A DNA stretch of 64,000 nucleotides from Antilocapra americana. Lineage: Eukaryota; Chordata; Mammalia; Artiodactyla; Antilocapridae. The notes beneath the pieces are model-generated. The model had not been told where the DNA came from. It saw only the letters and a program-made list of their open reading frames with translations, and did not search any database. Shown here piece after piece: positions 56,226 to 64,000 of the stretch; the stretch's first letter is position 1, and each line of letters begins with the position of its first letter. The position numbers and the translations under genes are program-made. The stretch is from NCBI GenBank assembly GCA_007570785.1, contig ML660772.1, positions 34,635,121-34,699,120 of the forward strand, in the 5' to 3' direction.

Positions 56226-58655
56226 CTGTAAGGCCACTTAAAACTCTGAAAATAATAGAAACTACTCTTCAATCGATAAACAAATAACACGTTACAAAAG
56301 TGGGCATATTTTCAGGCTGACTCTCAACGAGTTAACTGGTTCTTCAGCTTCCAGGCTCTCTGGTCTGGTGTAATCTGCCGAAGCCTTTATTTTCACAATC
56401 ACTAGTCACAGGGAGACTTTTTCTACAATAAAGTGTCAGTTTTTTATAAGTAAAATCACTCATTTTGCATTCTGATAGCAGGGGCTTTTCTTTAAAGGAG
56501 AGAAAAGAATTTTATTCCTCAATAGTTAGTTTATATTCCTTTCAGCCTAGGCAAACAAGTATAATGATAACAGCTTTTAATTCAAGAAGGGGAAAGATGG
56601 GATCCTTCTCATTTGATCTGAAGCACATGCCACTTCTGAAGAATCTGTGCTTTGCCATTGTCTTTGGCAAAGTTATGCAAAGGCTTTACTCACTCTTGTG
56701 GATTCACAAACAAATTATGGTAAGAATCTACTAGGTCCAATTTGTCCTGGGAATTATTAAGAAGCTGTCTACCTACCTCTCACCTAATCTCGCTGGCTAA
56801 GGAAGACTGTTTCGCAGAATGACCCCAAATTACACAGGTAATCTGAGAAAGTCTCCAACCACTGAGCAAAATATGCCCAGTGTGTGTACCACCCATATGA
56901 CATTTTATCACACGGCACCCACTGACATTTATTATACAACTGCCAGTATGTGTCAGAATTAACCAGATAATAGGATAGCCCTCTATTTGATTTTTTCTGC
57001 TCATAATATTTTCTTTGCAGAATGCACAAAGCAGAGATAATAAAAACCCTGATACAAGTTGACCTTTAATGATGTCTTACTATACACCCTGTTTAGCAAA
57101 TGTTGTCCTTATCCTTGTCTAATGAATGTGACGAAGTCAAGATTAAAATGCAAAGTGACATGCACTTGAGCTCCCACTGACTGATAAACCAATCTTTAAC
57201 CACCTCCCTAACAATGACCAGTAAGTTAGAAGAAATATTAAAACGTAATTCCAAGTCTGTATTTAGATGTCCTTTATAAAAATAAACAATGTGCCAAAGA
57301 TGGGGTTAGAACCTAATTCTCCAGATAACAGTGTTCCAAATGACTATTGACTAATTTAAATATAAAAAGCACTGTCAGCCTCTGTGGGCTAGTGAGTTAT
57401 TAAATATCATGTAAGAGCCTGTATAGGTAAGAACTTTTTTAAAATATGGTAAATTTTCTTCTCTTCCCCTTCAAAATGCCCCAAGGCACTCATATACATT
57501 ATGGACACCACTGGCCTGAAAATTCTCAGTTGAGGGAAAAAGAAATCCAAAATCCTTGAATTATAAGAGCACTAAAAGAATCTAAAATGATAACTATTTT
57601 GCCCCTTTAACACCAAAAGATCAACTGATTTTTATTTTTCACTTGGAGTTGACCTTTATTTAACCCATGGCATGCCAAAGTTATGGCCTGAAGCAATTTT
57701 TTCAGTGAATGTCTTGACTTGGGACAAGAATAGACATCTCTGCCTCTGAATCATTGTTTCATACCAGTGCTGATGGTCAGTCTAACAAAAAACATTTCTC
57801 AACATTTAAAGAACACTAAAACTTTTTACTCAATTATGTATTTCCTCCATTTCAAATACATTCAGAACTATAAAATATTTTTAAATTCCAAAATAATCTA
57901 CACTATTCAGAGTTATTATTAAGCTCTTCACTAACATGTTTGTGCTCAATTATATATTAGAAATAACCAACTGATCATGTCTGCATTTTTTAAAAGTTGT
58001 AACAGTTTATTTTGATCAACCAGCTGCCTACTGGCATGTCTTCCTAATGGAGAAATTAATTTCAAGGCATTCTGGTGCCTCTTTTACTCCCTAGGTAAGT
58101 CCTGTATCTATACACAATTGTTCAGGTCTCTCCTATTATTTTGAAAGTAATAAATTAGGTATATTTAAAGGAGTTAGACATGATTAATATAGTCTAACAG
58201 TCCTTTTCTAACAAAAACAGACTCAATAGTTTCATATCATAAAAGATTGAGAGACCAAAGAAAAAAGTCCAAAAGTACAGTAGGAGATATCTAATTTAGG
58301 GATTAAAAATTTATAGTGATAAGGACTGTGAGGCATCTCTGTGAGTCATCTAAGGAAGAATGCAGATTCTTTGGAGGTTTCTAATGATATAAACAGTTAT
58401 ATTTCTGAGCTGGCATAAATCCTATCCTAGTTACAAGGGGCAGCATAATAAAATAAAATGACTGTGTAGAAAAGGTAGATATAATCTAGCTCAAGGATGT
58501 ATAGAAGAAACTATTCAACAACTGTGTATGCTTATATGAACATAATTTAATAATAGCACAAGTCTTCTGCTGTAATATCATCTTCACATAGTTGTTTTTT
58601 TTTTTCCTGGGCAGAATGAATCTTTAGAAATTCATTTACAAAAATATCAGTATCA
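56226..58655. other. 2.4 kb without recognisable repeats or genes
   Basis: Overlapping minus-strand frames at 56780-57029 are short and unrecognised. The segment 56760-57030 has more balanced composition. An acceptor-like TTTCTTTGCAG at about 57010 has no exon frame behind it. Confidence 0.4.
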
Positions 58656-58659
58656 TCTT

Positions 58660-58870
58660 ATATTGAAAATTTGTTAAGCACTTTGTATCTACCATCTCCT
58701 TCAACATTTTCAATAAGCCTATTTATAAATGTTCTTTATGTTATCAAATGGAAAAACTGAAACACAACAATCACAAGTAATTTTCCCCATGCTACATATT
58801 TAGTAGACTGAATATTAAATTCATATCAGTTTGACTTCAAAATATGTGTTCAAAATATATGTTCCAAACT
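58660..58870 (-). mobile_element. MIR SINE
   Basis: Complement of MIR: a TTAAGCACTTTGTAT start near 58673, then an AAAACTGAAACACAACAATC core near 58753 and a CATATCAGTTTGACTTCA end near 58823. Confidence 0.65.
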
Positions 58871-58924
58871 CCTGTATTATATAGCAGAATAGTCTTAGCA
58901 ATAACTGCGTAAAATTTGAATCCA

Positions 58925-59200
58925 GCTACTGCAATAGGTCAGGAAAGAGAAATGAGTTAAGACTGCTAAAAGGATACATGATTATTTTTGTAAATGATAC
59001 AAACAGCTATATAGAAAACCTGAGAAAAATCAACAATCAAATTTTAAATAACCAGTTTGACATAATAAGAAAAATCTTAACTACATGCACAAATTTATCG
59101 AAGTACTTTAAAAACTACTGAATTGTGTACTTTCAGAGAATGAATTTTATAGTATATAAATTGCATGTCAATAAAAAGTTTAAAAATAAATGACTATACT
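58925..59200 (+). mobile_element. L1M 3' fragment
   Basis: Ends with an L1M 3' pattern (CTGAATTGTGTACTTTCAG ... TCAATAAAAAG, 59117-59180). The part before 59100 looks L1-like but is strongly diverged. Confidence 0.55.
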
Positions 59201-59640
59201 ACCAGTTAATATTTACTGATGGTATAAATGTAAATTAGAACATTTTTTCTACAGCATAATTAAACTTTGTTTATCAAAAGTCTAGTTCTCATCAACAAAT
59301 GTCTAAAATTGTATTCTAGGAAACTAATTGGAGATAAACCATTAGATTTAAACACAATAATATTCATAGTATTGTTTGTAATAGGTCCCCTCCCAAAAGA
59401 AGTAAACAATGGAAGCCACACAAATCCAGGAACTCTAAAATACACTTCAACATATGCATAAAAAATCATGCTTCAGAGTAGTTAATCACATCGGAAATGC
59501 TCTCAATGGTAAGTGAAAATGGCAAGATACAAATAAAATCAACTAAAGGTTACAAAGAATTAGAGCTGTAATAAATAGTATGAGAAGAGGATATTTTTGC
59601 AAAAATATTTTGGACAAGATAAAAGAAGCTGATACAAAGG
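59201..59640 (+). mobile_element. Second, older L1M 3' fragment
   Basis: Matches the order of an old L1M 3' region: a TATAAATGTAAATTAGAACA segment near 59223, CTAGGAAACTAATTGGAGAT near 59317, ATTGTTTGTAATAG near 59372. The short frames on both strands at 59260-59469 are chance frames. Confidence 0.5.
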
Positions 59641-59799
59641 CACACTGGGGTCTAAGAAAGAATTAATTCATTTGTCGGTGGGAAATAGGTTGGTGGAGTC
59701 ACCAGCGTAAGAGAGGTCAGGAATTCCAGCTTATTCAGTGTAGTGTATTTTTCCCTCCTATATGGTAGAGGAAAAAATGGATTGCTACTCTACATCACT

Positions 59800-60310
59800 T
59801 TCCCTCAGATACACCAAGCCTCCTTTCTCCATGGATCCTTTACAAGGGCTGTTTTCTCTTCCTACAAATTTCTTCTCCTAGATTTTAACCTGACTAGCTC
59901 CTGATGCACATTCCACATATATGTCACTGACAAAAAGTCACTTACTAAACCACAGGGTCTTTTCTGCCCACCCAAAACATCCTGATCATCACCTGGGAAT
60001 TTGTTGGAAAGACAGACTCTCATGGTCCACCAAAGACCTACAGAATTCAAATCTGTAGTTTAACATCATCCCCAGGTGATTCTCATGCACACTAACATTT
60101 GAGAACCACTGATTTTATAGTCTATAATAGATAACCCACACCAATTACCTTCATCATTTTCTTCATAGTTCTTATTCATCTCTAAAATTCTTTCTCCATT
60201 CTGGCATGTAGTTCCATTAAGGCAAAAATCTTTTTGTCTTTTTGCCTGTGTCTTTAGTTCTCAAAATCATTCTAGATACACAAATGGAATCCAGTGAATG
60301 TTGAGTGAAA
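59800..60310 (+). mobile_element. L2 LINE fragment split by MER5
   Basis: L2-like text at 59800-59984 and 60114-60310, including a TGTCTTTAGTTCTCAAAAT segment near 60250 and a GAATCCAGTGAATGTTGAGT end. Strongly diverged. Confidence 0.5.
59985..60113. mobile_element. MER5-like DNA transposon remnant
   Basis: Short nonautonomous hAT-Charlie type element: ATCATCACCTGGGAATTTGT at one end and TTTGAGAACCACTG at the other (about 60099-60112), with CCCCAGGTGATTCTCATGC between. No transposase. Confidence 0.7.
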
Positions 60311-60539
60311 GTACAGGATAGAGAGCAAAACCTCAGTGATTTTGACTGAAGAAATACTATTTCATGTTTCCTTAACTATTTAAATTACTCTGTCTTTCAA
60401 GCTTTCTTATTGTATATAGAGACAAAAGCTAATGGATAAATATTCTAACCCAAAAGACATGTGAAAATAACATTTCATGGTGCATAATAAATTTTATCTA
60501 ATAACTTTCTGAAGAATAACCAATATTAACATGTATAAA

Positions 60540-61115
60540 ATAAAGAAAGGTTTCTAAAAGTTAAAACTAGAATTACTATATGACCTAGTAATTGCACTCC
60601 TAGGTAAATACTCAAGAGAATTGAAAACAGCTGTTCAAACTAAAATTTGGATGTGAATGTTAACAACATCATTGTTCACAATAGCCAAAAAGTGGAAACA
60701 ATTCAAAAGCCCATCAATGAATGAATGGACTAACAAAATGTATTTTATACATATGAAGGAATATTATTCAGCCACAAAAGGGAATGAAGTACTGATACAT
60801 GTTACAATATGGATGAACTTTGAAACTACTACGTTAAGTGAAGGAAGATACAAAAATTAAAAAGACACTTATTGTTTGATTCCATTTATATGAAATGACC
60901 AGAATAGGCAAATCCATAGAGAGAAAAAACAGGTTCGTAGTTGTCAGGGGCTAGAGGGAAGGAGCAAAGAGGAGTCTGCTTAACAGATATGGGGTTCCTT
61001 TTGGAATTAGATATTGATGATGGTTGCATATTACTGTGAATTTACTGTAAGTCACTGAATTGTACAGTTTAAAATGGTGAATTTTATGTTGCGGGAATTT
61101 TATAAATAAATAAAA
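60540..61115 (+). mobile_element. L1M 3' end
   Basis: Continuous L1M 3' region: a TATGACCTAGTAATTGCACT segment near 60579, CACAATAGCCAAAAAGTGG near 60677, and GAATTGTACAGTTTAAAATG near 61057, ending in AAATAAATAAA. Confidence 0.8.
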
Positions 61116-62007
61116 GTAAATTACTAATTTAAAATATAGTAGCATAAATGTACTGACTTGCTAGAAAGAAACTTTGTGTTACAGACTCACTCATTTCAGG
61201 AGTCAGAGTTCCAAATGATGAATAATATGTGATGATTATCTCTGCTAGACAGAGATAAAGCAGGGAAATAAGGTAAAAGAAATGAGTCTGGGATTTGCCT
61301 AAGCCAGGACTCAGATTTCTTTGATTCTTGGCTAAAAGCCCTGATTGGCCCAAAAGGTCAAATGGAAAGAAAAAAGCAGTCAAGAATAAATCAGTAAAAT
61401 AAAAAATTCATTAAAATTTAGCTATTGGGAGAAAAGGAAATAACCTTCCTTTCTTCTACTAAAGAGAAAATTGACAAGCTAATTTTCAGAACAGGTAACA
61501 GAGGTGCCCAGAATTTCTTCTTTACTGGGAAATGTTGGAAATAAATTTAGGAAGAGCCTTCAGACTTACTGAGGTCCCTGAAGTTGTAATTGTTGTTACA
61601 ATTGCTAGGGTTTATTAAAGATCATCAAGAAGCTTAGCATTAAAAAAGTTTTTGGATAGATAAGACCCCTGTTTGCACTTTAAGGCTTTACTCTTAATTA
61701 CATATTGCTGTGACTAAGCACTTCAAAAGTGACTTTTATTAACTGTGCTATTTTTTAATTTAATAATAACTTTGAATAAAGTCACAAGTTAACCAAAGTT
61801 CACTAGTAAGTTAAATGTTTGGAGCTCAGAAGGCATTTTCCCATAGATCAGTGTTAGCATGGTGGTTGCGTCCATTGGGTACAAAGGACCAGGTAATCAA
61901 TACTCAATAGTGCTAAAAAGCACAACACACATGTAAAATGATTTCCATGAAAACGTTCATTCAGCATTCTGAGACCAAGACCACCTCTTCCCTCCACTGC
62001 ATTTCTG
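61116..62007. other. Unassigned DNA
   Basis: No recognisable repeat or exon. A short inverted pair (TTGTAA...TTACAA) lies near 61587-61604. Confidence 0.4.
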
Positions 62008-62100
62008 ATGCTCATTCATTCATTCATTCATCATTCCTTCACTCATCTAACAAGTACTGACAGTGCCTGCTATGGGCCAGGCCCATTTGACACATTGTCT
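62008..62100 (-). mobile_element. L2-like 3' end with CATT repeats
   Basis: (CATT)n at about 62012-62031, followed by AACAAGTACTGACAGTGCCT and GGGCCAGGC, the complement of a typical L2-type terminus. Confidence 0.55.
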
Positions 62101-62959
62101 CCCTTTCCATTTGACATGTCGGAAACTTTCTTCAACTTGGAATAAGTACCTTGTGGCCTAGCTTATAAACTCCATCAGGTAGGGTTCCTCTAGGAGCAAA
62201 GATAAGGCTCTAGAGCAAGGATACATAATAAGGGGTTGGGAACAAGTAAAACAAGGTGATGGCACAGGAACCATCCATCTGCCAAGCTGCCTGTTCCCCT
62301 CTCGCCACTCATCACACTATGGCCACACTGGCTTTACAAGAGGAAAGCCCTAAGAGGGGATACCAATAAAGGTGATACAATAAAGGCCAATAAGATAAAA
62401 GATGCCTTTTCCTGATTCACTCTCCCATAGAAGTGACCAGGAGGCGGAAATGCCAGGAATAATGTTGAAAGGACTGAGATCTAGATATTTATTTCCTTCC
62501 TATTTCTCTTACCTGAGAGCACAGACATAAAAGAATAAAGCAGAAGGAAAAACACTTCTAGAAGTATATCCATAGATTTCAATGTACATTGGAAATTGTG
62601 TGAAACAAAAAATTGAGTTTTCCTGCAACTGTTGATCTCGTCTCATTAAGGAATCATGAGTTCCGGACTAACAAAGATCACCACCTAGTGGCCCCAGCAG
62701 GGTAATTGCACTTAAACAAAGTACATTGAAATTCAAAGTATCAGGGTTTGTTACAAGAATATAACATAACACTGAAGCTTCTCCTTTCCTCCCTTGGATT
62801 CCAACCTCCTATTTTTTCCTTTCTGTCTTGGTCTTTCCTAGTTTATAATCCTAAATAGTCTCTAAAGCCTTCTATTTACAATTATCTTTATTTAATCTTT
62901 ACAATTAGCTGTCTACTTTGTCACATTTTGAGTCCTCCTCTTTTATTACATGCCATAGA
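62101..62959. other. 0.86 kb without recognisable repeats
   Basis: More balanced composition than most of the window. It holds the CTCF-like match. No exon supported. Confidence 0.4.
62675..62697 (-). promoter_or_regulatory. Candidate CTCF motif
   Basis: On the minus strand, CCACTAGGTGGT within GGGGCCACTAGGTGGTGATC matches 11 of 12 positions of the CTCF core CCASYAGRKGGC. It lies in non-repeat DNA. Binding is not shown by sequence alone. Confidence 0.45.
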
Positions 62960-63440
62960 AGCCCCTTTGAGCCTTAACTGAAGTCAGCTTCTTGAAGCAT
63001 CATTTTGTCATACCACTCCCCTATTGAAAGCTTAAATTCTTAAGTAGGTCCCGTCGTGATCTTTAACAAGCCTGATCTAACCCACAGAACTCCACATTCC
63101 ACTCAGCTAATGTTGCCTGCCCTATAGGCTACTTTCCTCACTGATACTTCAGTCTCCAAATCTCAGACACAACCACCCTTTTACCTATCTCTATGTACTC
63201 AGATCCGATTCAAACTGCACTTTTTCCATCAGTTTTCACCTACTACCCCTGCTAAGGTTACTTCTTTCTTCTCTAACTTCCTACTTACATGGTTACTACC
63301 ACTGAGTTCACTATTTAACTATTTTCTAATTGCTTTATATATATTACGTCTGCAAAGACTGTTCCGTAGCTTAACTATACCTATACCTCCCACAAATCTC
63401 AGTGTGGTATTGAACATAACAGAATGCAATAAATAAGTTA
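62960..63440 (+). mobile_element. Probable L2 LINE fragment
   Basis: L2-like segments: TTGTCATACCACTCCCCTAT near 63006 and an ending similar to GAACATAACAGAATGCAATA near 63412, with a pyrimidine-rich body between. Diverged. Confidence 0.5.
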
Positions 63441-64000
63441 TTTATTTAGAAAGGGATAGAAAAGAATTTCTGTAATTAAAGTGCTTTTGGGTGGTCTGAT
63501 GGAGAGGGACAAGGGAAAAGGAGGGGAAAAGTGGAATGGGGAAAATGCTGTAATTATACCTTATGAACTGAAAAATATTAATTCTATCCTCCTTTATCAT
63601 GTAAAAGAGCAGTGACAAATTAAACAGGAAAGTATCCCTCAAAATGCCAGGATACATTTAAACTAATATTTCAAAATATGTAGTACAATTTAATCATGAA
63701 AGCTTCAGAAGAATATAGTTAACACAGTTGCTTTGGGTGCGAACAGTGAGAGAAGCTCACTTTACAGATAAAAAGAGGAGGAAAACCAAATTGTTATTTA
63801 AAAGGTAATGGAATGTTAACTTGCATTCTGAGGTAAGACAAAGTTTTAATTCTTGGGCAGCAGGAGAAAGTCTGCTCCAGGGATGTGAATTACAGACGGA
63901 TTAGGCAGCTGCACAGCTGGAAGTAACAAGACCAAGAGAAAGTCTTCTGCACTCAAACTCTGACAGACGATTCAACCAACTTCGAATGCGAACAGAAATC
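63441..64000. other. Unassigned DNA at window end
   Basis: No recognised feature. The last 150 bp are more balanced in composition, but the window ends before anything can be said. Confidence 0.4.

Noticed and set aside
57000..57060. An acceptor-like TTTCTTTGCAG
   Set aside because: The downstream frames close within a few codons; such motifs are common by chance.
1..64000. CRISPR arrays, operons, prophage or a bacterial-type system
   Set aside because: No regularly spaced repeats, ribosome-binding sites or dense coding are present. The repeat content is that of a ruminant nuclear genome.

Overview
This window looks like nuclear DNA of a bovid or other pecoran ruminant. The evidence is its repeat content: eight BovB (RTE-type LINE) fragments, about two dozen Bov-tA/Bov-A SINE copies or pieces built on a tRNA-Glu-like head and a BovB-related body, and one short 3' end resembling the ruminant L1-BT family. 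These lie on a background of older mammalian repeats (L1M, L2, MIR, MER5, MLT1-like LTRs, CR1/L3-like). Base composition is AT-rich, with no CpG island. I cannot tell cattle from sheep or goat by eye.

I find no host protein-coding exon, RNA gene, CRISPR array, operon or prophage. The longest open reading frames are remnants of BovB reverse transcriptase or chance frames in repeats and AT-rich DNA. The best description is a gene-poor intergenic or deep intronic segment made of nested retrotransposons.

Layout. 1-1.55 kb: AT-rich unassigned DNA. 1.56-5.87 kb: an old L1M with 5' UTR, ORF1 and partial ORF2, missing the central ORF2, interrupted by a BovB 3' end and a Bov-tA. 6.1-12.6 kb: BovB pieces on both strands, three SINEs and an L1 ORF2 scrap. 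15.3-18.2 kb: an L1M from the reverse-transcriptase region to the 3' end, holding two dimeric SINEs and one 28-bp SINE splinter. 18.4-19.4 kb: an L2 split by two SINEs. 20.0-20.25 kb: an AT-rich segment flanked by near-perfect 48-bp inverted arms. 22-27.2 kb: SINEs, L2 and MIR. 27.77-29.83 kb: the longest BovB copy, broken by a younger L1-BT-like insertion. 34.3-39.3 kb: a second long L1M with three SINEs and a rearranged end. 41.5-49.8 kb: SINE and BovB fragments, several with clear target-site duplications, and a BovB copy whose reverse-transcriptase motif is mutated. 52-56.2 kb: two inverted MLT1-like LTRs, a split MIR and a CR1/L3-like piece. 58.6-63.4 kb: MIR, L1M 3' ends, L2 and MER5.

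Three intervals without recognised repeats hold motif clusters that might be regulatory: 46.33-46.38 kb, 50.79-50.82 kb, and a CTCF-like match at 62.68 kb. These are hypotheses. The nesting order gives a relative history: L2/MIR/L1M oldest, then BovB and Bov-tA, then the L1-BT-like insertion. No previously undescribed gene system was found; the inverted-arm AT-rich structure at 20.0-20.25 kb is the least ordinary element.
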